Source of the DNA: a virus
Direction: 5' to 3' (one strand)
DNA: 42,459 nt
Virus record (IMG/VR): IMGVR_UViG_3300045970_000560
Coordinates: 1 to 42,459 of that record
The notes under the pieces: generated by a model
Told to the model about the DNA's origin: nothing
Database searches by the model: none
The model's input: only the letters and a program-made list of their open reading frames with translations
Part shown: positions 1 to 6,733 of the stretch, in pieces
Layout of the letters: each line of letters begins with the position of its first letter
Position numbering within the stretch: position 1 is the first letter of the stretch
Program-made: the position numbers and the translations under genes

Positions 1-19
1 GCCAGGAACCAAAAAAATA

Positions 20-46
20 CCCCCCATATATGGGGGGTCGTTTTTT
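20..46 (+). terminator. GC-rich hairpin with T-tract at the E2 right end
   Basis: Six C, ATATAT and six G form a perfect stem, followed by TCG and a run of T. It has the form of an intrinsic terminator that closes the E2 integrase operon; the full operon copy ends just before the identical hairpin at 42248. Confidence 0.75.
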
Positions 47-48
47 AG

Positions 49-96
49 CAAAAAGCACGACATAGGCCAAAAACGGCTTTTTATCGTGCTTTTTCC
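49..96. terminator. Bidirectional terminator-like hairpin beside the att core
   Basis: AAAAAGCACGA pairs with TCGTGCTTTTT, with an inner GCC/GGC stem. A-rich and T-rich flanks on either side allow it to work on both strands. It insulates the attachment site from transcription in either direction. The same hairpin is present near 42277–42324. Confidence 0.65.
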
Positions 97-104
97 TTTA
101 TTCG

Positions 105-121
105 TGCTGGGGCACCTGGAT
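105..121. other. att core copy A (E2 right end | E1)
   Basis: This 17-bp core (TGCTGGGGCACCTGGAT) is shared with 36331–36347 and 42333–42349. On the minus strand it reads as the last bases of a tRNA-Gln acceptor and T-arm. The left flank is the E2 right end and the right flank is the E1 tRNA-like sequence, so it is a hybrid junction between the two elements. Confidence 0.85.
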
Positions 122-177
122 TCGAACCAAGATCCACAGATCCAAAGTCTGGTGTGCTGCCATTGCACTATGCGTAG
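107..177 (-). tRNA. tRNA-Gln(TTG)-like sequence with a defective acceptor stem
   Basis: The minus strand shows a D-arm (GTGC/GCAC), an anticodon arm with loop CTTTGGA (anticodon TTG), and a T-arm with TTCGAAT. The 3' acceptor strand is TGCCCCA, normal for tRNA-Gln. The 5' strand is CTACGCA rather than TGGGGCA, so only the three inner acceptor pairs can form, and one anticodon-stem pair is also lost. I read it as a phage-carried or displaced tRNA copy used as attachment sequence and probably not charged. A real host tRNA whose 3' end was replaced by recombination is the alternative. Confidence 0.6.
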
Positions 178-255
178 AGAAATTTGGCGTTTTTGGCTAC
201 TCACCCCCCACAGGTAGGGGTATATTTTAGACGTTTTTTCGTGAGTCTGAGGACT

Positions 256-402
256 TTATTGAGGGATAAGCATAATCAATATCCCTACCCCGGCCATGAT
301 CAACCCCAGATTTCGCCAGGTTCTATTTTTCTTTTCGCCCACGAAGTACCCAATGAGCAACGGAATACTTAGAAAAATTAGAAGTGCACCAAGAATTGAC
401 AA
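256..402 (-). CDS. Small two-helix membrane protein (48 aa)
   Basis: A TTG codon at 402 is preceded by AAAGGA and opens a 48-aa frame ending in TAA. The protein has two hydrophobic stretches (about residues 2–17 and 32–46) separated by a short basic segment, GEKKNRTWR. It lies downstream of the lipoprotein gene on the same strand, so it probably belongs to the lysogenic operon. No family is recognised. Immunity or membrane accessory proteins are often found here, but that role is only inferred from position. The shortness and non-ATG start keep confidence moderate. Confidence 0.45.
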   Translation of the reverse strand: MSILGALLIFLSIPLLIGYFVGEKKNRTWRNLGLIMAGVGILIMLIPQ

Positions 403-443
403 TTTATTTTTATCCTTTTGAATGTTAGCTATCGTTATAAGAA

Positions 444-454
444 ATACTGAGTAT
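444..454. promoter_or_regulatory. Dispersed motif ATACTGAGTAT, intergenic copy
   Basis: This is a perfect copy of an 11-bp near-palindrome scattered through E1. It lies between the lipoprotein stop and the small membrane protein start. On the minus strand a TATAAC follows a few bases downstream, so it may sit in the spacer of a weak promoter. The binding protein is unknown. Confidence 0.6.
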
Positions 455-463
455 CAGGGGAAA

Positions 464-1000
464 TTATGGGCAGGCGCAGCCCGGGGCCTTACTGCATGTG
501 TACTTATTGGAGATGCAGCTATCTCCACAGGGTTTGGAGGTGGAGCCGCAATTTTTGCAGCAGGCGCGGGAGGTGGGGGCGGGAGGCTGGGTGTTGGCGG
601 GTTTTTGGGTGGCAGCCGGGGGCTGGGTGTTTGCGGGCGGGGCGTAGGTCCAGGTTGGCAGGGGTGGGAGGGTGTTGGCCAGGGTGGGCCGGGGGGCAAG
701 GGTGAAGGTTGGGATAATGGTGACAACTGGGATATTAGTGATTGTGGGTGTGTAGGTTAAAGTGGGGGCCTGGGTGATGGTGGACGTGAGGGAGGGCTCG
801 AGGGTATAGGTCTCGGTGAGGGTGGGGGTGCAGGTGGGGGTTTCGGTTTCGGTCTCGAGGGGGGTGGGGGTTGGCGGGTCTTCGGCGAGGGCGGCGCTGG
901 TGGGCGCTATGGTGGGCGCGGGGGTTGGGGTGGGGGTTGGAAAGACGCAGGCGACAAGCAACACGGACAGCAAAAAAATAGATATAAGATACTGGATCAA
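464..1000 (-). CDS. Pro/Thr-rich lipoprotein with Cys-rich C-terminus
   Basis: The 178-aa protein starts with TTG at 1000, seven bases after a strong GGAGGG. Residues 1–18 form a lipoprotein signal peptide ending in the lipobox LLVAC. Residues 20–145 are a low-complexity Pro/Thr stalk of the 'PTPTPTP' kind common in Chloroflexota surface proteins. The last 30 residues hold nine cysteines (CCKNC, CGDSC and others) and probably form a small disulfide-bonded head. As an exported lipoprotein next to the repressor it could be a lysogenic conversion or superinfection-exclusion factor; that role is inferred. The low-complexity DNA makes GC skew unusual here. Confidence 0.75.
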   Translation of the reverse strand: MIQYLISIFLLSVLLVACVFPTPTPTPAPTIAPTSAALAEDPPTPTPLETETETPTCTPTLTETYTLEPSLTSTITQAPTLTYTPTITNIPVVTIIPTFTLAPRPTLANTLPPLPTWTYAPPANTQPPAATQKPANTQPPAPTSRACCKNCGSTSKPCGDSCISNKYTCSKAPGCACP

Positions 1001-1030
1001 TATATTTCCCTCCTTATTTAATCTGGTGTT

Positions 1031-1459
1031 CTATTTTTGTTCTATATGCCTATTTACAATTCGAGCCGGGGCTTTATTTACCCGGCTCGTTTTCTTTTCA
1101 GCTTGCGTATCTTCTTGTTTCTTTTCTTTTCTTCTCCATTTCATTTGGAGCGATTCTAAAAATTCCTCCTGCTCATCTTTGGAGAATTTTCCTAATAATT
1201 CATCAATGGTCGCTTCCGTCAATGTCTTCTCATTCGGTTGATCGATAAGTCCTGCCGCTTTTTTGAATACCTCAGTAGCGGGGATATCAAGCGCACGCGC
1301 CAACGCAACGATAGTATCAATCCCCGGTCCTTGTTCCCCTGTTGTGATCCTTGTTATCTGTGCAGGCGACAAACCAGATGAACGGGCAAGATCAGCTTTG
1401 CTCTTCCCCTTGCTTTTCATAATTTCAGCCAGCCATTCAATGAACGTGATTTTTCCCAT
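1031..1459 (-). CDS. Cro/CI-type HTH repressor (XRE family)
   Basis: A 142-aa protein starts at the ATG at 1459, which has an AAGG ribosome site; an upstream start at 1486 would cut into the operator. Residues 5–60 form a typical XRE helix-turn-helix (KADLARSSGLSPAQITRIT). The C-terminal half is acidic then basic and lacks an S24 LexA/CI peptidase domain, so induction is probably not by RecA-driven self-cleavage. It is divergent from the early operon and overlaps operator-like repeats, the layout of a lysis-lysogeny switch. It probably represses the 1516–1543 promoter. Confidence 0.8.
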   Translation of the reverse strand: MGKITFIEWLAEIMKSKGKSKADLARSSGLSPAQITRITTGEQGPGIDTIVALARALDIPATEVFKKAAGLIDQPNEKTLTEATIDELLGKFSKDEQEEFLESLQMKWRRKEKKQEDTQAEKKTSRVNKAPARIVNRHIEQK

Positions 1460-1461
1460 TA

Positions 1462-1476
1462 GTAACCTTATGTTAC
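1462..1476. promoter_or_regulatory. Operator-like inverted repeat GTAAC-N5-GTTAC
   Basis: A 5-bp inverted repeat with a 5-bp spacer overlaps the ribosome site of the repressor gene. This suggests autoregulation. The GTTAC half-site is also the core of the repeats at 11498–11740 and 14064–15278, so these sites may share a binding protein. Confidence 0.5.
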
Positions 1477-1515
1477 CCGAAAACAAATTGCTATAGAGGA
1501 ATTATTATTTCCTAC

Positions 1516-1543
1516 TTGACAATTATCTTATAATGGTTATAAT
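1516..1543 (+). promoter_or_regulatory. Early promoter with overlapping operator
   Basis: TTGACA (1516–1521) and TATAAT (1538–1543) are separated by 16 bp, a near-consensus sigma-70-type promoter facing the early genes. A symmetric element, TTATAATGGTTATAA (1528–1542), covers the spacer and -10 box and is the likely site for the 1031–1459 repressor. Confidence 0.8.
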
Positions 1544-1583
1544 TACTACATAGAAATAAATAATAACTAAAAAGGAATTGCAA

Positions 1584-1799
1584 ATGGACGAAACCTATGC
1601 AACTGGCGTAGTACTCGGAGAAACAGAACGAAAGATTATCGAAGCCAAAGCCGAAAAGTTAGGTTTAGGCGCTCGCGGTTTTTCCGCTGCCCTCCGCATC
1701 ATCGTTCGGGAATGGGATCAATTGATCGCTCAAAAAAGCGACCGGTCCTATCCCCAGCCAAGTGACTGGCGTCCCGAATCACCCAATCCCCAACCATAA
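1584..1799 (+). CDS. Small early protein, ribbon-helix-helix-like
   Basis: This is the first gene of the early operon, 71 aa from the ATG at 1584, seven bases after AAAAGGA; a TTG six bases upstream is too close to that site. The N-terminal half (VVLGETERKIIEAKAEKLG) resembles the strand-helix pattern of ribbon-helix-helix DNA-binding proteins, and the tail is Pro/Ser-rich. Its place directly after the early promoter fits a Cro-like or antirepressor regulator. The family call is tentative. Confidence 0.6.
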   Translation: MDETYATGVVLGETERKIIEAKAEKLGLGARGFSAALRIIVREWDQLIAQKSDRSYPQPSDWRPESPNPQP

Positions 1800-1836
1800 A
1801 TCCATCATACAGCGCATCGTTCAGAGTGAAGCATAA

Positions 1837-2166
1837 GTGGACATCTTACTCACCGCAATCATTTCAGGACTTTTGGAAGCCATCCTACACTGGTTTCCAT
1901 GGCGTGCGGCTTTGGGGCGTGAGCTAAACCGAGTCCTAGCTTACGCCATGGGCACCCTGGCGATGCTGGCACCCTTCGCCATATGGTTGGCCCTAAATAC
2001 TGAGCTACGAGTCCTGGCGGCCCTCCTGGTGACTGTGGGGGCAAGTGGGGCAACGGTCATGGCAGGGTATGCAATCGATACCTACCTGGCGCACCAGAAT
2101 GAGGTGGAACTGCTCAAGCTAGAAAATAAGGTGCTGCGCAATGACCAAGATGACACCGGAGCTTGA
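1837..2166 (+). CDS. Small membrane protein with C-terminal coiled coil
   Basis: A 109-aa frame opens with GTG at 1837 after GAGTGAAGC. It has about three hydrophobic segments (residues 2–20, 33–54, 58–80) and a short charged helix rich in leucine (NEVELLKLENKVL) at the end. It overlaps the next gene by 26 bp, which suggests translational coupling. No family is recognised. The topology would suit a small early membrane protein acting on host functions or superinfection, but that is a guess. Confidence 0.6.
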   Translation: MDILLTAIISGLLEAILHWFPWRAALGRELNRVLAYAMGTLAMLAPFAIWLALNTELRVLAALLVTVGASGATVMAGYAIDTYLAHQNEVELLKLENKVLRNDQDDTGA

Positions 2167-2383
2167 GGAAAAGCGGGCAGCACTCGAAAACGCCATGGCG
2201 CATATCGTCCGGGCATCAAAACATCTGGAATTAGTCACCTTACGGGTTGAAAACGCAAGCAAGCGAGGAATGTCCTCTGTTCTTGACCCGGCACTGATCG
2301 ATCTACAGGAGGCAAGGAAACGGTTAAACAAAGCGCAAAGCGAGCTGTCGAAAATCTGGAACGAAAGTCTCTGGAAAATCTAA
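2141..2383 (+). CDS. Helical coiled-coil protein of unknown function
   Basis: An 80-aa, highly charged protein with heptad-like leucine and alanine spacing through most of its length. Two ATG codons (2141 and 2150) are possible; the second follows AATGACCAAG without a clear ribosome site, so the first is kept. It overlaps the previous gene and precedes the 237-aa gene by 31 bp, where AAAAAGGAG is present. Function unknown. Confidence 0.55.
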   Translation: MTKMTPELEEKRAALENAMAHIVRASKHLELVTLRVENASKRGMSSVLDPALIDLQEARKRLNKAQSELSKIWNESLWKI

Positions 2384-2414
2384 TCAATCAAAAATCAGAA
2401 AAAGGAGTTTTCCA

Positions 2415-3128
2415 ATGTCAGATCAGAAAGTTTTAGACGCCTGGGAACGGGCAAGCAATCCAACCGCTTTTGAAGGTAAGTTTTGGGGCCAGCTTCAGCT
2501 GGATGCCTGGCTGTGCGCACTGGTGAAGGGAACCGGTAAAGTTCCGTTTGACCCCGCTGTCCACGAACGCCCTGCCACTGCCCTGGATATGGACATCATC
2601 CCCCTGGCCGAGATGAACATCCACAGCGACAAGCTGCTGAAACGCAATCTCATCGCCGAATCGGTTGACTGGTCAAAGACCATCTGGCCATCCCTGCGCG
2701 ACCTGGGCATCATCAACCTGAAGGATGCTCCGGGAAAATGGTTCGCTGTTGAACTGGTCCCCCAGATCAAAGACCCCCAGTATACGGTTTACAAGTTCGT
2801 CAAGTTGTTCGCCTCGGAAGCCGAATGCCGGGCGGATTATATGGCGACCAGCGGCAAGCAGACCCTCGACCAGGTTCTTGGACCGGTCCCAACACAGGCT
2901 GCGCCGGCCCCGGCCGCACCGACCAATGGGAACGGCGCAGAAAAAAAAGCCGCGTTTGAATTTGCCAAGAACATCGTTGGCAACGTCATGCGGGCTTCCA
3001 CCGGCAAGCCGCTGGATGAAGTGATGGATGCAGTCGGGAAGAAGCTGGCCGAATACCCGATCGTCTCCAAATACTTCACCTCTCAGTCCCCGGAAGTCGT
3101 TGAGCTGATGATGGCTCAGGTCAAATAG
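2415..3128 (+). CDS. Hypothetical early protein (237 aa)
   Basis: ATG at 2415 follows AAAAAGGAG. The N-terminal 155 residues look globular with many Trp residues (WGQLQLDAWLCALVKG, SVDWSKTIWPSLRDLG). A Pro/Ala linker at about 158–172 leads to a helical C-terminal segment of some 65 residues. It belongs to the early operon just upstream of the nuclease and RecT-like genes, so a role in DNA metabolism is possible. I recognise no family. Confidence 0.7.
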   Translation: MSDQKVLDAWERASNPTAFEGKFWGQLQLDAWLCALVKGTGKVPFDPAVHERPATALDMDIIPLAEMNIHSDKLLKRNLIAESVDWSKTIWPSLRDLGIINLKDAPGKWFAVELVPQIKDPQYTVYKFVKLFASEAECRADYMATSGKQTLDQVLGPVPTQAAPAPAAPTNGNGAEKKAAFEFAKNIVGNVMRASTGKPLDEVMDAVGKKLAEYPIVSKYFTSQSPEVVELMMAQVK

Positions 3129-3137
3129 GTGACTGCC

Positions 3138-3377
3138 ATGACTTATGAAGAACAGTTGATCAAAGTGTATGTGCCCGATGCCCAGATGATGTCCTTCGAG
3201 GATGCCGTAAAACTGGCGCACGAACGGGATGAAAAGGCTGCTGCCGAACTTGAAGCCACTTTTCAATCACAGCTGCGCCTGAAAGAAGCCGCCCGGATTG
3301 TGAATGAATCCATGGAAATCGAGTTTACTGCCCGGGAAACGCAGATCCTCAAAGAACTTGGTTTTGAAGTGATCTAA
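3138..3377 (+). CDS. Hypothetical helical protein (79 aa)
   Basis: The ATG at 3138 is preferred because AGGTGA sits six bases upstream; a GTG at 3129 is in frame but falls inside that site. The product is mostly alpha-helical and acidic and ends in a motif like a short HTH (EFTARETQILKELGFEVI). It directly follows the 237-aa gene and is the last gene before the structured noncoding block. No function is recognised. Confidence 0.6.
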   Translation: MTYEEQLIKVYVPDAQMMSFEDAVKLAHERDEKAAAELEATFQSQLRLKEAARIVNESMEIEFTARETQILKELGFEVI

Positions 3378-3380
3378 ATC

Positions 3381-3675
3381 ACGAAACGCGGAATGCCGCA
3401 CAGGCGACCGCGGGAATGGATGAAGGTGGGCGATGACACCGGTAAGTTGATCTACAGATCCAGTCGGTGTTAGCGTAAGGCGGCTTCGCAACCGCCCGCC
3501 CAAATATGGCGGCTGGAACAGCAACGGCGTACCCCCAAGCGCCGTAAGGAGAGTTCGAGGATCTCCTCGCCAATTACCTGATCTGTCGAAGAATAATGAA
3601 CCTCCCAAGTTCCGATAGGATCCCGGCCGTTGGTAGAGCCAACAACAAAATGTCCGGGCGGCAGATCAGGATTTT
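3381..3675 (-). ncRNA. Structured RNA resembling HEARO / IscB-type omegaRNA
   Basis: No convincing gene spans 3378–3694. The block holds at least six stems: GCGG/CCGC at 3388, GGCGG/CCGCC near 3479, ACGGCG/CGCCGT (3524/3540), CGAGG/CCTCG (3556/3565), and a nested arm CCTGATCTG/CAGATCAGG (3577/3662) enclosing CCCGG/CCGGG and GTTGG/CCAAC. On the minus strand the phrases GCTTGGGGGTACGCC, GAAGCCGCCTTACGC and GGTGTCATCGCCCACC resemble, from memory, HEARO RNAs that accompany IscB/IsrB nucleases. GTGA follows the minus-strand end, as reported for HEARO insertions. No IscB or IsrB gene is near. The structure is seen directly; the family and strand are inference. Confidence 0.5.
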
Positions 3676-3694
3676 TTATCTAAAGGAGTGATCT

Positions 3695-3790
3695 ATGCAA
3701 ATCTTCGCTCTTATCGTTCTTGTCATCATCGTATATGTGGCCCTCTGTATTTTTGCGGCATGTGCTGAACATCAGGGAAATAACCAATGA
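3695..3790 (+). CDS. 31-aa single-helix membrane peptide
   Basis: ATG at 3695 follows AAAGGAG by six bases. The 31-aa product is one hydrophobic helix (LIVLVIIVYVALCIFAACA) with a short polar tail. Its stop overlaps the next start as ATGA, which supports translation. Function unknown. Confidence 0.6.
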   Translation: MQIFALIVLVIIVYVALCIFAACAEHQGNNQ

Positions 3791-3975
3791 GAAAACAACT
3801 TCGAAAAATCAAAACTTGGCTGCGCTTTCACCGCCTTGTGTGGTGCGTCCAGTGCAAAAAACTTATGTTCCAAAAAGACGCCATGCATGAGTACACCACC
3901 ACCGGCCTGATTGCAACGTTATGCAAGGAATGTGACAGTGCGATGTTTCACCCATTCACAGGGGATAAGAAGTGA
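3787..3975 (+). CDS. Small zinc-finger protein
   Basis: A 62-aa basic protein. Two CxxC pairs (WCVQC at about residues 19–23 and LCKEC at about 45–49) form a four-cysteine zinc ribbon, and the N-terminus is strongly basic (MRKQLRKIKTWLRFHR), consistent with nucleic-acid binding. It overlaps both neighbours by 4 bp, so it is translationally coupled inside the early operon. Confidence 0.65.
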   Translation: MRKQLRKIKTWLRFHRLVWCVQCKKLMFQKDAMHEYTTTGLIATLCKECDSAMFHPFTGDKK

Positions 3976-4757
3976 TTACTGCTGTAATGTGCGATTCCAG
4001 AGAACCGGCGTGGATGCAGCAATTGAAATTTGGTGGCGTCCCCGCGGTTGTCACAATGCTTGACGCGGGGGATGTCTGGGCGGTTACCGATGATGGTCAC
4101 ACCCTGATGATCGAGCGGAAAACCCCAGACGATTTTTTGAATACCCTGAGAGACGAACGTCTTTACCCCCAGCTGGCCCGACTTGCAGAAAAGCGCCAGG
4201 AACAACAGGAACGGGGAGAACAGCCCACGTACTGGCCCTACCTGGTGATCACCGATGAGTTTAAGCGCAACGGTCAAAAGGTTTATACCGGCCGGGAAAC
4301 GGGTTGGTCTTGGGCATCTCTCCAGGGGGCTTTACTCAGTATTCAGGAAATGGGGGTGATGGTCGTCACATGTGCGGGTGATTCTGATTTCGAGGATTGT
4401 ATTGTGCGCCTGGGACGAAGGAACAGAAGCGAAGTCTTGAACTTCCTCCCCCCACGTCAGCCCATCTTATGGGGGGCGAAAGAATCGTTTTTAGCAACCC
4501 TGCCCGGAATTGGGGCTGAGAAGTGCTTGAGAATTTCCGAATGGGCATCAGGAAATTTAGCCCATGCATTAACGGGGATTACGGATTTATCAATACCGTG
4601 CCCCGTGGAAGGAATCGGAGAGATAACCCGGAAGAAAATAAGAACATTTTTAGGATTAGGAGAAGCCCAAAATATAGAAATTTACAATGACTCCGAAAAC
4701 CAGGAACAACTGGCAATATTTGAGAATAACAAACCGATTGATAAAAAGGAAATCTAA
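3972..4757 (+). CDS. ERCC4-domain nuclease with helix-hairpin-helix
   Basis: The 261-aa protein starts with GTG at 3972, overlapping the previous stop. Residues 5–150 match an XPF/ERCC4 nuclease, with the core residues in CDSRE near the start and IERKTPDDF at about 48–56. Residues 170–235 contain two helix-hairpin-helix turns (LPGIGAEKCLRI and VEGIGEITRKKI) that bind DNA backbone. XPF/Mus81-type enzymes cut branched DNA. The position just before the RecT-like gene suggests processing of recombination or replication intermediates. Confidence 0.8.
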   Translation: MITAVMCDSREPAWMQQLKFGGVPAVVTMLDAGDVWAVTDDGHTLMIERKTPDDFLNTLRDERLYPQLARLAEKRQEQQERGEQPTYWPYLVITDEFKRNGQKVYTGRETGWSWASLQGALLSIQEMGVMVVTCAGDSDFEDCIVRLGRRNRSEVLNFLPPRQPILWGAKESFLATLPGIGAEKCLRISEWASGNLAHALTGITDLSIPCPVEGIGEITRKKIRTFLGLGEAQNIEIYNDSENQEQLAIFENNKPIDKKEI

Positions 4758-4759
4758 AA

Positions 4760-5530
4760 ATGTCAGAAGAAAAGAGCTTGTATGTAATCAAGGATAAGAC
4801 CATCACCCCGTCGATCTGGAACATGATTCGGGAAATGGCCCCGGTTATCCACCAAAGCCGGATGTTCGGGGTGACCTCCGTAGAGCAGGGCATGGCGATC
4901 ATGCTTAAGGGCTATGAGATTGGCATTGGTTTTACCGCTTCATTTGAATTGATTCAGGTTGTTCAGGGAAAACCGGCCCTCTCCCCTCGGGGGGCTCTGG
5001 CCCTGCTGCACAGTGCGCCCGAGATCAAGACCGTGAAGATCACCCGATTGGTTGACTCTTCCGGGAAATTCGTTGGTTATGAATGCTTCATGGAACGAAA
5101 CAACGGTTTTTCGTACACAGCCCGTTGGACCATGGAAGATGCAAAGCGGGCTGGATTAATCAAACCTGATTCGGGGTGGGCTTCGTACCCAGAAAACATG
5201 TGCATGTGGCGCGCCATTGGCTTTGCTGCGGATGTGGTTGCCCCCGATATCACCGCCGGCCTGACCCTGACTATGAAGGCCCCAGAAATGTTCGGCGCCG
5301 GGATTGATGACAATGGCAACCTGGTCATTGACGGTGTTTCTCCTACAGCACCATCAAAAACAGTGGTGCCAGATCCGCCGGCCGCTCCAATGATGACTCT
5401 CGATCAACTCGTGGATTTATTTGGGGTTGATGCCGTCCTGACCGCCAATGACGGCCTGATGCCGATGTCTGATTCACAGGTGAATACGGTGGCCATGAAG
5501 CTGGCGGGGGTGGCGCAATTAGCATCATAG
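4760..5530 (+). CDS. RecT-family single-strand annealing protein (probable)
   Basis: A 256-aa protein starting at ATG 4760, two bases after the nuclease gene. The central region (MAIMLKGYEIGIGF, VQGKPALSPRGALALL, ARWTMEDAKRAGL, MWRAIGFAADVVAPDI) follows the order of conserved blocks seen in phage RecT-like proteins, including the order-specific 'GKPALS' and 'ARWT..DA' segments. The last 70 residues are a Pro-rich linker and a small helical tail. Annealing proteins pair with exonucleases; here the ERCC4 and Cas4-like nucleases flank it. Confidence 0.7.
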   Translation: MSEEKSLYVIKDKTITPSIWNMIREMAPVIHQSRMFGVTSVEQGMAIMLKGYEIGIGFTASFELIQVVQGKPALSPRGALALLHSAPEIKTVKITRLVDSSGKFVGYECFMERNNGFSYTARWTMEDAKRAGLIKPDSGWASYPENMCMWRAIGFAADVVAPDITAGLTLTMKAPEMFGAGIDDNGNLVIDGVSPTAPSKTVVPDPPAAPMMTLDQLVDLFGVDAVLTANDGLMPMSDSQVNTVAMKLAGVAQLAS

Positions 5531-5580
5531 ATTATCGCCAATCCCAAAGTATCTCATCCGATGACCATTCTTTCCATGCC

Positions 5581-5793
5581 TTGATTATGGCGGCGATGAG
5601 AAAGGCCGATGACACCAACCTCGAAAAACTCAAATCTGTTTTCCCGGAAACTTTGGCTGAACTCAGGGCTCGCTACAATGCGCCTGGTGGGGCCCTGAAC
5701 GAACAGGAATTAGCCTGGGTAATGCGGGTTATCGAAGATAACGCCATTATTGAACAGGCCGCCGAAGATTTGGAGGATGTATATGCCGCCTGA
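5581..5793 (+). CDS. Small helical protein; true start probably upstream
   Basis: The 70-aa frame begins with TTG at 5581, with ATG codons at 5587 and 5596, but none has a ribosome site. The same frame stays open upstream to the RecT-like stop and reads as plausible protein (IIDYRQSQSISSDDHSFHA). This suggests coupled initiation near 5518–5530 at a non-standard codon such as ATT or ATA. The protein is acidic and helical, with GALNEQELAWVMRVIEDN. It precedes the nuclease gene with an 11-bp overlap. Function unknown. Confidence 0.6.
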   Translation: MIMAAMRKADDTNLEKLKSVFPETLAELRARYNAPGGALNEQELAWVMRVIEDNAIIEQAAEDLEDVYAA

Positions 5794-6550
5794 ACTCGAT
5801 CACCTTTCTTACTCAAGCATCAGCTCATACCTCGCCTGCGGGGCTAACTGGAAGTTTAAGTATGTTGACCACATCCCCACCCGGCCAAGTGCTGCACTGG
5901 TATTTGGCAGCGCTTTTCACAACACTTGCGAGGGTTTTATCCTCGGTGGTTACCAGGGTGACATTACCGCCATGTGGCGGGAAAACTGGCTTGCTCAACT
6001 CGAAAAAGAGAAGATCAGCGACTTTGACGGCGAATCTCCCGAAAAATTCCAGAACGACGGCATCCGGATGTTTAACAATCCAGAGGTAAAAGCCGGGATA
6101 CTGAGTATCAAGGCGGCAACCCACGCAGATGGTGAACCATGGATTGAAAAGAAAGTGGAATTACGTGTGCCAGGCGTTCCGCTTCCGATCATTGGTTACC
6201 AGGACATCATGACCCCGGACGGACCTGGAGATTTCAAAACCTCTTCCCGTGCATGGTCTGTTGATCAAGCCGCTAAAGAGATGCAACCCATCTTCTACAT
6301 GGCGGCTTTAAACCAAATGGGAGTAAGAGTAGACAGCTTCACCCATTATGTGTTTGTCAAAACAAAAACTCCTCAGTTTCAAAAGATCACCACCCCGCAT
6401 AAGCAGAGCGAAATGTTCTGGCTTTTCAAGATGATCCAAGCTGCCTGGAAGGGAATTGAGACCGGGGTCTATCCTCTCAACCCTACCGGGTGGAAATGTG
6501 ATCCTCTGTACTGTGATTTTTACAACATTTGCCGGGGAAAGTATCTCTAA
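5783..6550 (+). CDS. PD-(D/E)XK nuclease, Cas4/RecB-like, with Fe-S cysteines
   Basis: ATG at 5783 lies seven bases after GGAGG. The 255-aa protein has the PD-(D/E)XK core: a conserved Asp in IIGYQDIM and the catalytic DFK in GPGDFKTSSRAW (about residues 140–158). One cysteine near the N-terminus (YLACG) and three at the C-terminus (KCDPLYC, NIC) match the four-cysteine iron-sulfur cluster of Cas4/AddB-type nucleases. It is expected to be a ssDNA exonuclease that partners the RecT-like protein. The frame contains a perfect ATACTGAGTAT motif at 6098. Confidence 0.85.
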   Translation: MPPELDHLSYSSISSYLACGANWKFKYVDHIPTRPSAALVFGSAFHNTCEGFILGGYQGDITAMWRENWLAQLEKEKISDFDGESPEKFQNDGIRMFNNPEVKAGILSIKAATHADGEPWIEKKVELRVPGVPLPIIGYQDIMTPDGPGDFKTSSRAWSVDQAAKEMQPIFYMAALNQMGVRVDSFTHYVFVKTKTPQFQKITTPHKQSEMFWLFKMIQAAWKGIETGVYPLNPTGWKCDPLYCDFYNICRGKYL

Positions 6551-6595
6551 GTGAAAAAATGAGGGCTGCGCATTCACAAAACGCAGAGGTAAAAA

Positions 6596-6733
6596 ATGAA
6601 TTGCCCAAAATGCGGTCATCCGATGTCTTACACCCAAGCAAACGGGGTTGCCTATTACTACTGCTACACATGCAAAACCAGTTGGAACGCCCCGGCATGG
6701 CGGGCGATTGCTTCGATCACGAGGGCAAAGTGA
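6596..6733 (+). CDS. 45-aa zinc ribbon protein
   Basis: ATG at 6596 after AGAGG. Two CxxC knuckles (NCPKCG at residues 2–7 and CYTCK about 20 residues later) form a compact zinc ribbon that fills the whole protein. Its TGA overlaps the next GTG start. Proteins of this type are common accessory factors in phage early regions; partner and role are unknown. Confidence 0.6.
   Translation: MNCPKCGHPMSYTQANGVAYYYCYTCKTSWNAPAWRAIASITRAK

Larger units (their letters stand above)
1..121. repeat. Copy of the E2 right end plus att core (identical to 42229–42349)
   Basis: Bases 1–121 are identical to 42229–42349. The copies diverge at 122, where this one continues into a tRNA-Gln-like sequence and the other into the E2 left end. 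The window therefore begins with the end of a satellite copy, so E2 sequence lies on both sides of E1. A repeat of this length is also what an assembler leaves at a branch point, so a real tandem and a graph path are both possible. Confidence 0.9.

Noticed and set aside
454-726. Second minus-strand frame within the lipoprotein
   Set aside because: A shadow frame of the low-complexity PTP region.
816-1241. Plus-strand frame over the lipoprotein and repressor genes
   Set aside because: It has Gly/Val-rich low complexity caused by the Pro/Thr codons of the opposite strand, and no ribosome site.
1269-1279. CTCAGTA as an ATACTSAGTAT copy
   Set aside because: It has an inserted base and fewer than nine matches; it was not counted.
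2673-3266. Long minus-strand frame opposite the 237-aa gene
   Set aside because: No ribosome site and lies opposite well-supported plus-strand genes.
3267-3608. Minus-strand frame over the structured RNA block
   Set aside because: It overlaps a plus-strand gene and the stems; composition does not look like a protein.
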